NCBI RefSeq assembly: GCF_000022025.1
Contig: NC_011886.1
Coordinates: 124,001 to 188,000, forward strand
DNA length: 64,000 nucleotides
Direction of reading: 5' to 3'
From: Pseudarthrobacter chlorophenolicus A6
GTDB taxonomy: Bacteria > Actinomycetota > Actinomycetes > Actinomycetales > Micrococcaceae
Shown: piece after piece, positions 17,637 to 27,163 of the stretch
Layout: every line of letters begins with the position of its first letter
Numbering within the stretch: the first letter of the stretch is position 1
The notes under the pieces: model-generated
Told to the model about the DNA's origin: nothing
Database searches by the model: none
The model's input: only the letters and a program-made list of their open reading frames with translations
Translations under genes and position numbers: made by a program

Positions 17637-18932
17637 TTGGCTACCACCAACCATCTGGAAGACCTCGCTGCATTGCAGAATCCCGCGGAAGATCCGCACC
17701 TGCGCCGGGGACCGCGCGGTTTCCCGCTGCTGCCCGGCGGCTACGGTCGTTCTACCTATTACACCGGTGCCCCCAGCCCCTACGCCATCAAGGGCCATGG
17801 CTACCGGGTGTGGGATGACCGCGGACGTGAACTGATCGACGCGAACAATAACTTCACGTCCCTGATCCACGGCAACGCCCACCCGGAAATCACCGAGGCC
17901 GCCACCAAGGCCCTCACCACCGGTGCCAGCTGGGGCATCCCGAATCTCTACGAATGGGAACTCGCAGAACTTCTGCTCGGCCGCCTTCCGGAGCTGGATC
18001 AGGTCCGTTTCGCGAACTCGGGCACTGAAGCCGTCATGTCTGCAATCCGCATTTCCCGGGCCAGCACCGGCCGGGAGCGCGTGATCGTCACCAAGGGTGG
18101 CTACCACGGCACATCGGAAGTTGCCTTGGTTCCCGGCGGACCTTCCTACCAGCGGGGCGTCACCCGCGGCGTGATCGACGACGTCACTGCGGTGCCGCTG
18201 AACGATGTCGACTTCCTTCGCCAGGCGGTTGAATCCGCACCGGACGCGTACGCCGCCATCATCCTCGACCTGCTGCCCAACCGCGCCGGTCTCCTCACTA
18301 TCAACGAGGAGTTCGTCCGAACTGCCCGGGAGCTGGCCACACGCTATGGCATTGTCCTTATCATCGACGAGGTCATCAGCCTCCGCCTTGGCTACAGCGG
18401 CTTCAGCGGTGAATACGGGGTTACCCCGGATCTGCTGACCACGGGCAAGCTCATCGGCGGCGGCTTCCCCGTCGGAGCTGTCTGCGGCAAGGCCGAGCTG
18501 ATGGCCGAGGTGGACCCGACCCGTCCGGGCAGCCTGCCGCACGGCGGAACGTTTTCTGGCAACCCCGTCAGCATGGCAGCCGGCTCCGTCGCCCTGAGGC
18601 TTTACACCGAAGATGAGGTCAAACGCCTGAACCAGCTGGGTGACACCGCCCGCGACACGGCCAACGCGCTGGTTGCCGACGCTGGCTGGGAGATCCGTGG
18701 CCGCGGCTCTCTCCTCCGCGCGGTTCCTGCCGGTGCGGAGAAGGTGGACGAACACACCCAGCACAAGCTGTGGTGGGCCTCCTATGAGCGCGGATTGCTC
18801 GGCTCCCCGGCCAACCTGCTGTCCCTGTCCACGCCCATGGACGAGAAAGTGGTGGCCGACATCACCGACCGCCTGGCTGACGCCGTCCTTGCAGTCGCCT
18901 CGGAGGCTCCCACCACGGAAGGGGCCAAGTAA
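17637..18932 (+). CDS. class III aminotransferase (glutamate-1-semialdehyde aminomutase-like)
   Basis: 431-residue PLP enzyme. Visible motifs are the substrate/PLP loop NSGTEAVMSAIR near 120-130, the Asp of the PLP ring site in IIDEVISLRLGYSGF, and the Schiff-base Lys in LLTTGKLIGGGFPVGA near 270. TTG 17637 follows CTGGAG at the right spacing. Relatives act on omega- or ring-carbon amino groups and on beta-amino acids. Haem synthesis is unlikely here because the gene sits in a catabolic operon with hydrolases. Its presence suggests that the island substrate carries an amino group. Confidence 0.88.
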   Translation: MATTNHLEDLAALQNPAEDPHLRRGPRGFPLLPGGYGRSTYYTGAPSPYAIKGHGYRVWDDRGRELIDANNNFTSLIHGNAHPEITEAATKALTTGASWGIPNLYEWELAELLLGRLPELDQVRFANSGTEAVMSAIRISRASTGRERVIVTKGGYHGTSEVALVPGGPSYQRGVTRGVIDDVTAVPLNDVDFLRQAVESAPDAYAAIILDLLPNRAGLLTINEEFVRTARELATRYGIVLIIDEVISLRLGYSGFSGEYGVTPDLLTTGKLIGGGFPVGAVCGKAELMAEVDPTRPGSLPHGGTFSGNPVSMAAGSVALRLYTEDEVKRLNQLGDTARDTANALVADAGWEIRGRGSLLRAVPAGAEKVDEHTQHKLWWASYERGLLGSPANLLSLSTPMDEKVVADITDRLADAVLAVASEAPTTEGAK

Positions 18933-18934
18933 CC

Positions 18935-19834
18935 ATGAAGATCGTTTCCTATGAACACGAGTCCGGTATCCGCGGCGGCGTCCTGATCAACGACGCCGTC
19001 CATGACCTGGAGCTGCTGCTGCAAGCTTCCCGCCAGGCAGTACACGGAGCCACCACGTCCGTGCGGGAATTCCTGGAGTTGTATGGCGACCGGCTTGAGG
19101 CCATTTCGTCCGAAATCGAGAACCTGGCCGACCAGGACCCGGAAGCTCACGTTGGTGTTCGGACGGATGTCCGCTTGACCACACCTGTGCCCGATCCCTC
19201 CAAAGTCCTCTGCATCGGCCTGAACTATAAGGACCATGTTGCCGAGACCGGCCGGGCATTCCCGGAGTACCCGGATGTCTTCGCCAAATTCGCCTCTACC
19301 ATGGTTGGGCCTGAGGACGAGATCGGTGGTGCGAAGGTCAGCGAAAACCTCGACTTCGAGGGCGAACTGGCAGTAGTCATCGGGCGCGAGGCCAGTGAAG
19401 TCACGGAAGAAGAAGCGCTGAACTATGTGGCGGCACTCGCTCCGCTGAACGACGTCACCGCCCGCGACCTGCAGTACCGCTGCACCCAGTGGCTGGCAGG
19501 CAAGGCCGTAGACGGGTCAACCCCCTGGGGCCCTGCCCTCGTCACCTTGGACGAGGTGGGCGATCCCCAGAACCTGGACCTCACCACCCGCGTGAACGGC
19601 ATCGAAGTGCAGCGCTCCAACACCAGCTACCAGATCTTCCCGATCGCGCGGATCGTCTCCTACCTCTCAAGCTTCCTCACCCTGGAACCGGGCGACGTCA
19701 TAGCCACAGGAACCCCGCAGGGCATCGGTGCCAAGCGGAACCCGCCTGTCTGGCTGAAACCGGGAGACACCGTGGAAATCGACATCGACAAGGTGGGACA
19801 GCTCCGCAACACCGTGGGCAAGCCCCATCTCTAA
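18935..19834 (+). CDS. fumarylacetoacetate hydrolase family protein
   Basis: 299 residues. The C-terminal FAH fold begins with VLCIGLNYKDHVAETG and has PDVFAKFASTMVGPEDEI, the metal ligands in LDFEGELAVVIGREA, and GDVIATGTPQGIGAKRNPP. Family members hydrolyse or decarboxylate beta-diketones and 2-oxo-acid enols with Mg or Mn. ATG 18935 lies 2 bases after the aminotransferase stop, with GGAAGGGG upstream. In this operon it probably cleaves or isomerises a keto-acid intermediate; the substrate is not deducible. Confidence 0.9.
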   Translation: MKIVSYEHESGIRGGVLINDAVHDLELLLQASRQAVHGATTSVREFLELYGDRLEAISSEIENLADQDPEAHVGVRTDVRLTTPVPDPSKVLCIGLNYKDHVAETGRAFPEYPDVFAKFASTMVGPEDEIGGAKVSENLDFEGELAVVIGREASEVTEEEALNYVAALAPLNDVTARDLQYRCTQWLAGKAVDGSTPWGPALVTLDEVGDPQNLDLTTRVNGIEVQRSNTSYQIFPIARIVSYLSSFLTLEPGDVIATGTPQGIGAKRNPPVWLKPGDTVEIDIDKVGQLRNTVGKPHL

Positions 19835-19857
19835 CCCCTGCAAGCTCTACGAAAGTA

Positions 19858-21957
19858 ATGAAGACCATGAGTGATGTACAAACACAACCAGGCGAGGCCC
19901 GGTACCGCATCGCCGTCGACACCGGCGGTACCTTCACCGACGTCGTGGTCGGTTCCAACAGCGGTGACATGGCAGTCGGCAAGGCGCTGACCACCTACGA
20001 CCGCGTGTTCACAGGCTTCGAAGCCTCGGTCCGCCGTGCTGCCGAGTCCGTTGGCTGGAGCGGCGACGACGTGCTGCGCAACGCCGACGTCATTGTCTAC
20101 GGCACCACCCACGCCACCAACGCAGTGCTCACCGGCAAAGTGGCGAAAACAGCGCTGCTGACCACTGACGGCTTCGCCGACACCCTGCTGCTCCGCGAAG
20201 GTGGCCGCCGTGACGCCTTCGATTCCAAGGCTGCCTACCCGCCGCCCTACATTCCCCGCCAGCTGACCTTCGAAATCACCGAACGTATCTCCGCCGAGGG
20301 CGACATCCTGGTGGAGCTGGACGAAGAGCAGGTCCGCGAAGTCCTCGGTTCCTTCAAGGAACAGGGCATTGAAGCCGTTGCGGTGTCCTTCCTGTGGTCC
20401 ATCATCAACGACGCCCACGAGAAGCGGGCAGCCGAGCTGATTCAGGAGATCCTCCCGGGCGTTCCGTACACACTTTCAAATGCGGCCAACCCCACCATCC
20501 GCGAATACCGCCGCTCCTCGGCAGCCTCGATCGACGCTTCCCTGAAGCCGCTCATGGCAGACCACCTGGGCAAACTCCGCTCGGACCTCCAGGAATACGG
20601 CTTCGCCGGCGACCTCCTGGTAGTGACATCCGAAGGTGCCGTCCTGGACGTCGCCGATGTCCTTGACCGCCCCGTCCTGCTGCTGAACTCCGGCCCGTCC
20701 ATGGCACCGCTGGTGGGCGCTGCGGCGGCCCCGGATCACGACACCGTGGTGGTCTGCGACATGGGCGGCACCACCTTCGATGTGTCCCTAGTGGAGAACG
20801 GTGTGGTCCGCCACACCCGCGAAGCTTGGCTGGGAGAGCCGTTCGTCGGTCACCTCACCGGCTTGTCTTCCGTTGCGGTTTCCAGCATCGGCGCCGGTGG
20901 CGGCAGCATCGCATGGATCGACGGTGGCGGCCTCCTGCGCGTGGGCCCGCAGAGTGCGCGAAGCACGCCCGGTCCGGCAGCCTACGGCCGCGGCGGCGAA
21001 GAACCAACCGTCACCGACGCCTGCGTGGCGCTTGGCTACCTCGACACGGAGGGCTTCGAAGGCGGGTTTACCCTGAACCGCGAGGCCGCCATCAAGGCCA
21101 TCGACACCCGCATCGCTGGGCCGTTGAAGATGGACACCCTGCAGGCCGCCCAAGCCATCCTGGATGTCTCCGCCAACCACATGGCTACCGCCATCCGCCA
21201 GTCTGCCCTCGAACAGGGCGTAGACCCCCGGGGCGCGCTCATTGTTGCCGGCGGTGGCGCAGGCGCCATGGTCGCAGCGATCATCGGCAAGCTCCTGGAA
21301 GCCGACACCGTCCTGATCCCGGCGACCGCCGGCGTCCTGGCCGCCTACGGCGCCCACCGCGCCCCGATCGCCACCGAGTTCCTCTCGCCGCTGCACAATG
21401 ACACCCGCAGCTTCGACGCCGGTTCGGCCTCCCGCGCTGTGGAGGACCTGACAGCCAAGGCTGAGGTCTTCGTAAAGCGCTTCGATGGCGTAGGCGAAGC
21501 ACCCAAGGTCACCTACTTCGTGGATGCCCGCTACCCCGGCCAGGCCTGGGACCTCCGCGTCTACCTCGACGCCGCCCCGGACACCTCCGGCGATGCGGCA
21601 GGCATCATCGAGCGCGCCTTCCATGAAGAGCACGACCGCCGCAACGGCACCCACGATCCGGACAGCCGCGTGGAGATCATCACTTGGGGCGTCCGCGTGG
21701 AAATCCCCCGCCCGGAGCACACCAGGTCCGAAAGCGAACTCAGCCGCACCGCGGAAATCCACCGCACGGACAGCATTGTGTTTGGCGGCGACCCCTTCAG
21801 CACCCAGCGCTACCGCGGCGTGACGCTCGCTCCCCGCGACAAGATCGTGGGACCGGCCGTCATCGACCAGCCCACCACCACCATCGTCGTACCGCCGGAG
21901 TGGGACGCGACGCTCGATGACCGATCCAACATCTACCTCACCCGTAAGGAGGCGTAA
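19858..21957 (+). CDS. hyuA: hydantoinase/oxoprolinase family protein, subunit A
   Basis: 699 residues of the HyuA type. The N-terminal ATPase fold opens with RIAVDTGGTFTDVVVGS and has VYGTTHATNAVL; a second actin-like phosphate loop is VVVCDMGGTTFDVSL, followed by GAGGGSIAWIDGGG. With HyuB it forms ATP-dependent ring-opening enzymes (N-methylhydantoinase, 5-oxoprolinase) or related carboxylases. Start ATG 19858 is used; ATG 19867 is possible. The larger open frame upstream overlaps the FAH gene and is a shadow. The stop is followed after two bases by hyuB. Confidence 0.92.
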   Translation: MKTMSDVQTQPGEARYRIAVDTGGTFTDVVVGSNSGDMAVGKALTTYDRVFTGFEASVRRAAESVGWSGDDVLRNADVIVYGTTHATNAVLTGKVAKTALLTTDGFADTLLLREGGRRDAFDSKAAYPPPYIPRQLTFEITERISAEGDILVELDEEQVREVLGSFKEQGIEAVAVSFLWSIINDAHEKRAAELIQEILPGVPYTLSNAANPTIREYRRSSAASIDASLKPLMADHLGKLRSDLQEYGFAGDLLVVTSEGAVLDVADVLDRPVLLLNSGPSMAPLVGAAAAPDHDTVVVCDMGGTTFDVSLVENGVVRHTREAWLGEPFVGHLTGLSSVAVSSIGAGGGSIAWIDGGGLLRVGPQSARSTPGPAAYGRGGEEPTVTDACVALGYLDTEGFEGGFTLNREAAIKAIDTRIAGPLKMDTLQAAQAILDVSANHMATAIRQSALEQGVDPRGALIVAGGGAGAMVAAIIGKLLEADTVLIPATAGVLAAYGAHRAPIATEFLSPLHNDTRSFDAGSASRAVEDLTAKAEVFVKRFDGVGEAPKVTYFVDARYPGQAWDLRVYLDAAPDTSGDAAGIIERAFHEEHDRRNGTHDPDSRVEIITWGVRVEIPRPEHTRSESELSRTAEIHRTDSIVFGGDPFSTQRYRGVTLAPRDKIVGPAVIDQPTTTIVVPPEWDATLDDRSNIYLTRKEA

Positions 21958-21959
21958 CC

Positions 21960-23720
21960 GTGACCCGCGAATTCGATCCCGTAAAGCTCTCGGTCCTTGC
22001 CAACGCATTCGACGGCATTGTCCGCGAGATGACCAGCGGCCTGCTCCGCTCCGCCCGCTCGTCCGTCATCAACACGGCCCGCGACTTCTCCTGCGCCGTG
22101 CTGACCGCGGACAACCAGTTGCTTGCCGCGGCTGAAGGTGTTCCCGTGCACGTCTTCGGTGCCGGCCCGCTGGGCGAGGACATGGTGGAACTGCACAAGG
22201 ACATCCGCGAAGGCGACGCGTTCCTGCACAACGACCCTTACATGGGTAATTCACACGCAGCAGACCACGTGATCCTGGTGCCCATCTTCATCCAGGGCCG
22301 CCACCTCTTCACCGCCGTGACCAAGGCCCATCAGGCCGACTGCGGCAACTCGCTTCCCACCACGTTCTTCGCCACAGCGCGGGACGTGTACGAGGAAGGC
22401 GCATTGATCTTCCCCTGCGTGCGGATCCAGCGCGATTACACGGACATCGACGACATCATCCGCATGTGCCGATCCCGCATCCGTGTCCCTGACCAGTGGT
22501 ACGGCGACTACTTGGCTTCCGTCGGCGCCTCGCGCATCGCCGAGCGCCGCATTCACGAACTCGCCGAGAAGTTCGGCGTGGATGACCTGGTGGACTTCGT
22601 GGACGCCTGGTTCGACTACTCCGAACGCCTCACTGCCAGTGCGATCGAGAAGCTGCCGGAGTACGTCCTCCACGGCAGCTCCGCCCACGATCCCTTCCCC
22701 GGAACCGGCCCGGAGGGAGTGCAGCTGCAGGCAACCCTCGAGGTGAAGCCCAAGCAGGGCAAGGTGGTGATTGACCTGCGGGACAACCCGGACAACCTTC
22801 CCAACGGCCTGAACCTCACCAAGGCAACTGCCACGGGCGCTGCACTTGCCGGCATCCTCTCCGGCATCCCAGAGAACCTGCCGAGCAACGCAGGAACCTT
22901 CCGCCGCGTCGAGGTGCTGCTGCGGGACGGCTGCGCGGTCGGTGTCCCCAAGCACCCCTACTCCTGCTCCTCGGGCACCACCAACCTCGCAGACCGTGTA
23001 GTCAACATCGTCCAGGCCGCTTTCTCCCAGATCGACGACGGCTACGGCACCGCCGAGGGCGCGGCCGGCCAAGCCCCTGCCAAGTCGGTCATCTCCGGGA
23101 CGGACGAACGCAACGGCAACCCCTACGTCAACCAGATCCTGGTAGGCGGCGTCGGCGGCCCGGCCACCCCGTACGTTGACGGCTGGCCCACCTACCAGCG
23201 TCCCGTGTGCGGCGCCCTGCTGTACCACGACAGCGTGGAAGTGGACGAGCAGCGCTACCCGATCCTGGTCCACGAACGTGCTCTGGTTGCCGACACCGGC
23301 GGAGCAGGCCGCCAGCGCGGCGGACTGGCAACACGCGTCACCATGGAGCCCCGTGGCGAGAGCGTCACCCTCACCTACGGCATCGAAGGCAAGATCAACC
23401 CGCCGAAGGGTGTCCGCGGCGGCCACGACGGTGCGGAACCGTCCGCCTGGGTGGAAGACGTCAAGACCGGCGAACGCCGCGAAATTCCCGTGGTGGGCCG
23501 CTACGACCTGCAGTCGGGCGAAAAGGTTGTCTCCATCACCCCCGGCGGTGGCGGCTACGGTGACCCGCTGGAACGCGACGTCCTCGCAGTGCTCGACGAC
23601 TACCGCGAGTCCCGCGTGACCCTCGAAGCCGCGGCCGCACACTACGGCGTGGTCATCACCGATGGTGCCATCGACGAGGCAGCAACGGCGAAGACCCGCG
23701 AGGAACGCCTGGCCGGCTAA
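21960..23720 (+). CDS. hyuB: hydantoinase/oxoprolinase family protein, subunit B
   Basis: 586-residue HyuB partner. Typical segments are ITSGLLRSARSSVIN-like helices at the start (MTSGLLRSARSSVINTARDF), FLHNDPYMGNSHAADHVILVP with metal-binding Asp and His, and the C-terminal GGRGLPP-like GGAGRQRGGLATRVTM and ITPGGGGYGDPLERD loop. GTG 21960 has AAGGAGG inside the end of hyuA, so the subunits are made together. The complex opens amide rings in an ATP-dependent way in known cases. Here the target could be a lactam or hydantoin-like intermediate, which is inference from family. Confidence 0.92.
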   Translation: MTREFDPVKLSVLANAFDGIVREMTSGLLRSARSSVINTARDFSCAVLTADNQLLAAAEGVPVHVFGAGPLGEDMVELHKDIREGDAFLHNDPYMGNSHAADHVILVPIFIQGRHLFTAVTKAHQADCGNSLPTTFFATARDVYEEGALIFPCVRIQRDYTDIDDIIRMCRSRIRVPDQWYGDYLASVGASRIAERRIHELAEKFGVDDLVDFVDAWFDYSERLTASAIEKLPEYVLHGSSAHDPFPGTGPEGVQLQATLEVKPKQGKVVIDLRDNPDNLPNGLNLTKATATGAALAGILSGIPENLPSNAGTFRRVEVLLRDGCAVGVPKHPYSCSSGTTNLADRVVNIVQAAFSQIDDGYGTAEGAAGQAPAKSVISGTDERNGNPYVNQILVGGVGGPATPYVDGWPTYQRPVCGALLYHDSVEVDEQRYPILVHERALVADTGGAGRQRGGLATRVTMEPRGESVTLTYGIEGKINPPKGVRGGHDGAEPSAWVEDVKTGERREIPVVGRYDLQSGEKVVSITPGGGGYGDPLERDVLAVLDDYRESRVTLEAAAAHYGVVITDGAIDEAATAKTREERLAG

Positions 23721-23737
23721 ATAGCAGCTATCGCACC

Positions 23738-23773
23738 CATCCCGGGGCGGGGTATATTCCTCGCCCCGGGATG
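23738..23773. terminator. strong hairpin between hyuB and the next gene
   Basis: CATCCCGGGGCG at 23738-23749 pairs perfectly with 23762-23773 across a 12-nt loop. No T-run follows. It may end the operon partly or stabilise the upstream mRNA. Confidence 0.5.
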
Positions 23774-23801
23774 TTCCAACAACCATCAAACGGAGATTCA
23801 C

Positions 23802-24935
23802 ATGGAACCCATTCGAGTCGGCATTATCGGCGTCGGAAACGTCCTCAACCAATACCTGGACAAGATCGGCGTCCACCCCGACGTCCAGATCGTGGCACTC
23901 GCGGATGTGAACCCCGAAGCCGTGCGGAAGCGCGCCGCCGAGTACGACGTTCCCAAAGCACTCACCCCGGACGAGTTGCTGGCGGACGAAGACGTCGAAC
24001 TGGTCCTGAACCTCACACCGCCCAAGCTCCATGCCCCGGTGACCCTCCAGGCAATCGCGGCGGGCAAGCACGTCCTTTCCGAGAAGCCCTTCGCCACGTC
24101 CCTTGAGGAAGCGAAGCAGATCCTGGAAGCGGCACGGGAAGCGGGCGTCAAGGTTGGCTCAGCTCCCACCACCTTTCTGGGCTCCGGCATGCAGACAAGC
24201 CGCAAGCTCATCGACGACGGCTGGATCGGCAAGCCCGTGGCGGCCTTCGCCTCCTTCGCCTGCCGCGGTTACGAGCACTGGCACCCGAACGTGGACCCCT
24301 TCTACAGCCCCGGGGCGGGCCCCATGCTGGATATCGGACCGTACCTCATCACCAACCTGGTGAACTTCTTCGGCCCCGTTTCCCGCGTCTCCGCAACGAC
24401 GCCGCGTTCGGCAGAAACCCGGCCCCGTCCCGGCAAGGACGGCGAAGTCATCCAGATCCAGACGCCCACACACGTCACCGGCACCCTCGACTTCGAGTCC
24501 GGCGCCACAGCTACGGTGATCGTCAGCTGGGATATCTGGAACCACAACCTGCCGCACCTGGAGATCTACGGCACCGGTGGATCACTGGCCGCCCCGAACC
24601 CGGACCACTTCTCCGGCGCTCCCGTGCTGCGCCGCGGTGAGCCCGGAGACCTCGCGCTGGACATGACGCCTCCCGGTGGCGGAGATTGGCGCGAAACGCC
24701 CATCACCCACCGGGACGACGCCTACCGCGGCATCGGCCTGGCCGAATTCGGCTACGCCATCCGCAAGGGCGTGGAGCCTCGGACGGGCGGCGATTTCGCC
24801 TACCACGTGCTTGAAGTTCTCCTCGCCTTCGAGGCCTCATCGGAGCACGGCAAGCACATCGCGATTGCAAGCACCTGCGAGCGGCCCCGGCCGCTGCCCT
24901 CCGTGGGACCGCAGGAGCCTTACCGCTTCGACTAA
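23802..24935 (+). CDS. Gfo/Idh/MocA family oxidoreductase
   Basis: 377-residue NAD(P)-dependent sugar or cyclitol dehydrogenase. It has the Rossmann start VGIIGVGNVLNQYLDKI, the EKP signature in LSEKPFATSLEEA near residue 92, and a C-terminal beta-sheet domain (GPMLDIGPYLITNLVNFFG, with the Asp that positions substrate). ATG 23802 follows CGGAGATTCAC. It stands between hyuB and iolD, separated from each by a hairpin, so it may be transcribed alone or by readthrough. It does not show the IHDLDMAR pattern of inositol 2-dehydrogenase, so it probably acts on a different ring or sugar. Confidence 0.88.
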   Translation: MEPIRVGIIGVGNVLNQYLDKIGVHPDVQIVALADVNPEAVRKRAAEYDVPKALTPDELLADEDVELVLNLTPPKLHAPVTLQAIAAGKHVLSEKPFATSLEEAKQILEAAREAGVKVGSAPTTFLGSGMQTSRKLIDDGWIGKPVAAFASFACRGYEHWHPNVDPFYSPGAGPMLDIGPYLITNLVNFFGPVSRVSATTPRSAETRPRPGKDGEVIQIQTPTHVTGTLDFESGATATVIVSWDIWNHNLPHLEIYGTGGSLAAPNPDHFSGAPVLRRGEPGDLALDMTPPGGGDWRETPITHRDDAYRGIGLAEFGYAIRKGVEPRTGGDFAYHVLEVLLAFEASSEHGKHIAIASTCERPRPLPSVGPQEPYRFD

Positions 24936-24955
24936 GACAACCCAAATCAAACAGC

Positions 24956-24999
24956 AGCCGACGGCGGTACGCAGGTACCGCCGTCGGCTCCTGTTTTTG
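24956..24999 (+). terminator. rho-independent terminator
   Basis: Perfect 15-bp stem (24956-24970 with 24975-24989) around GCAG, followed by CCTGTTTTT. It separates the oxidoreductase from iolD. Confidence 0.9.
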
Positions 25000-25020
25000 C
25001 GTGTCCGGGCAAGTGGGCTG

Positions 25021-25037
25021 CGTCCCAAACTGGGACA
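25021..25037. promoter_or_regulatory. island palindrome upstream of iolD
   Basis: CGTCCCAAACTGGGACA contains the perfect inverted repeat GTCCCA-AAC-TGGGAC. The same 15-base core recurs at 44356-44370. It lies about 88 bases before the iolD start. Confidence 0.65.
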
Positions 25038-25123
25038 CAACTTTGCTTCTCCCGGGTGAAAACCTGAAGTTCGGGCGAATCGGTTTGCAAATGCCGACGC
25101 ACCTACGAATTTTAGGAGAACGC

Positions 25124-27085
25124 ATGACTAGCACAGCCGCTGCTGATACCGGCACCGAGGTCAATATCGCAGCCGATAAAAAGGCCGTCCGTCGCCGCAC
25201 TGTCGCACAAGCGATCGTTGAGTACCTGCAGGTCCAGTACAGCGAACTCGACGGCGAACAACGCCGCCTGATTGCCGGCATGTACGGCATCTTTGGCCAC
25301 GGCAACTCCGTGGGCCTGGCCCAGGGCATCGACGAATACGGCGTGGATTTCCCCCATTACCAGGGCAAGAACGAGCAATCGATGGTCCACGCGGCCATCG
25401 GCTTCGCCAAGGCCTCCAACCGCGCTGCCACCTTGGCCTGCACCGCCTCAGCCGGTCCGGGATCCACGAATATGATTTCCGGCGCCGCCACGGCTACCAC
25501 CAACCGCCTGCCCGTGCTGCTGTTCCCTGCGGACATCATCAACAACCGCTTCGGCGATCCCGTACTCCAGCAGATCGAGCACCCCGTGGAGCGCGACGTC
25601 TCCGCCAACGACTGCTTCCGTCCCGTCAGCCGCTACTTCGACCGGATCACGCACCCCGCCCAGTTGTTGTCCACGCTCCCGGAGGCCATGCGTGTCCTCA
25701 CCGATCCTGTGGAAACCGGTGCCGTGGTGGTGTGCCTGCCGCAGGACATCCAGGGTACAGAGTTCGACTTCCCGGAGTCCTTCTTCACCCCGCGAGTCTG
25801 GCACATCCGCCGACGTCCCGCCGTCGAAGATGAGCTCCGCGATGCCGCCGAAATTATCCGAAACGCCAAGCGCCCGCTGCTGATCGCCGGCGGCGGCGTC
25901 CGCTACTCTAAAGCGCAAGACGAACTGGCGCGCTTCAGCTCCGAGTTCGGCATCCCGGTTTCCGAGACCTACGCCGGCAAGGGCAGCGGTCCCATCACAG
26001 ACCTCAACCTCGGTGCACTGGGCGTGACCGGAACCGTGGGCGCCAATGAGATCGCCGACAACGCCGATGTGGTGGTGACCGTGGGTTCGCGCCTGCAGGA
26101 CTTCATCACGGCCTCGCACTCGCTGTTCCAGAACCCGGACGTGAAGTTCGTGAACCTCAACGTGGGTTCGTTCGACGCCCACAAGATGGGCTCGTTCCCC
26201 GTCATCGGAGACGCCAAGTTGAACCTGGCCGCCCTGCGGGAGCGGCTGGCCGCGGTTGGATATTCGACATCGGGCGAGTTCCGCAGCGACGTGGCGGACG
26301 CACTCAAGGCCACGCTGGAAGTTCGCAGGCATGACCTTCAGGCCTTTCCTGGCGAACTGATGAGCCAGGCCCAGGTCATCGACGTCCTCAACAAGCGCAC
26401 CACCAGCGAAGACGCCCTGATTTTGGGCTCGGGCGGTGTGGTTGAAGGCATTCACAAGGCGTGGGACCCATCCAACGGCACCGAAATCCACTTTGAATAC
26501 GCCAACTCCTGCATGGGCCACGAAATCCCCGCAGGCTTGGGCTACCGACTGGCCCGCCCTGATGAGCCCGGCGAGGTATATGTCCTGATCGGTGACGGTA
26601 CCTACTTCATGCAGCCCACTGAACTGGTCACGGCTGTCCAGGAACGCAAGAAGATCATCACGATCGTGATCGACAACCGCGGCCACCAGTGCATCTGGCC
26701 GCTCCAGGTTGCCAAGGGTGGGCCGGGTCGCGAATTCGGTACCCAGTACCGCGAACGCAGCAAGGAGTCCGGCCGGCTGGACGGGGCGGTCCTTGATTTC
26801 GACATCGCCGCCAACGCGGCCAGCATGGGCTGTGCTGCCTGGTCCACGACGACGATCGAGGAGTTCTCTGCCGCCCTCACCGAGGCGCAGGAAGCCGAGG
26901 GTCCCGCGGTAATCGTCGCGCGGGTGGAGCCGTGGCGCTACCTGTCGGGCAACGGCGCCTTCTGGGACGTTGGAGCTCCGATGACCTCGGAGCGGCCCGC
27001 CACCTTGGAGGGTGCTGCCAAGCACCTCAAGGGCCGTGAGCGCCAGCGTTTCTACGCTGCCACCAGCGCACCTGACGCACGCTAG
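25124..27085 (+). CDS. iolD: 3D-(3,5/4)-trihydroxycyclohexane-1,2-dione acylhydrolase (ThDP-dependent)
   Basis: IolD opens the cyclohexanedione ring in myo-inositol breakdown to give 5-deoxyglucuronate. The 653-residue protein shows the ThDP family layout: the N-terminal pyrimidine domain with a conserved Glu in GKNEQSMVHAAIGFAKAS, a central domain (PLLIAGGGVRYSKA, VSETYAGKGS) and the C-terminal ThDP loop GDGTYFMQPTELVTAVQE near 490. IDNRGHQCI is also characteristic. ATG 25124 follows AGGAGA. It is not in a standard iolABCDE operon; its neighbours are an aldehyde dehydrogenase and a TrpB paralogue, so it may work on a related ring such as a deoxy- or aminocyclitol product. Confidence 0.9.
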   Translation: MTSTAAADTGTEVNIAADKKAVRRRTVAQAIVEYLQVQYSELDGEQRRLIAGMYGIFGHGNSVGLAQGIDEYGVDFPHYQGKNEQSMVHAAIGFAKASNRAATLACTASAGPGSTNMISGAATATTNRLPVLLFPADIINNRFGDPVLQQIEHPVERDVSANDCFRPVSRYFDRITHPAQLLSTLPEAMRVLTDPVETGAVVVCLPQDIQGTEFDFPESFFTPRVWHIRRRPAVEDELRDAAEIIRNAKRPLLIAGGGVRYSKAQDELARFSSEFGIPVSETYAGKGSGPITDLNLGALGVTGTVGANEIADNADVVVTVGSRLQDFITASHSLFQNPDVKFVNLNVGSFDAHKMGSFPVIGDAKLNLAALRERLAAVGYSTSGEFRSDVADALKATLEVRRHDLQAFPGELMSQAQVIDVLNKRTTSEDALILGSGGVVEGIHKAWDPSNGTEIHFEYANSCMGHEIPAGLGYRLARPDEPGEVYVLIGDGTYFMQPTELVTAVQERKKIITIVIDNRGHQCIWPLQVAKGGPGREFGTQYRERSKESGRLDGAVLDFDIAANAASMGCAAWSTTTIEEFSAALTEAQEAEGPAVIVARVEPWRYLSGNGAFWDVGAPMTSERPATLEGAAKHLKGRERQRFYAATSAPDAR

Positions 27086-27092
27086 GCGCACC

Positions 27093-27132
27093 GGGCGGGA
27101 CCACTCTATCCAGCGGTCCCGCCCGCTTGTTT
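27093..27132 (+). terminator. rho-independent terminator
   Basis: GGGCGGGACC at 27093-27102 pairs with GGTCCCGCCC at 27115-27124, followed by GCTTGTTTT. It closes iolD. Confidence 0.8.
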
Positions 27133-27163
27133 TACGGAATTTACTGACCAAGGAGCAGTCACT

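Noticed and set aside
22251..24071. 606-residue minus-strand open frame opposite hyuB and the oxidoreductase
   Set aside because: Composition is that of a codon shadow and both plus-strand genes are clear.
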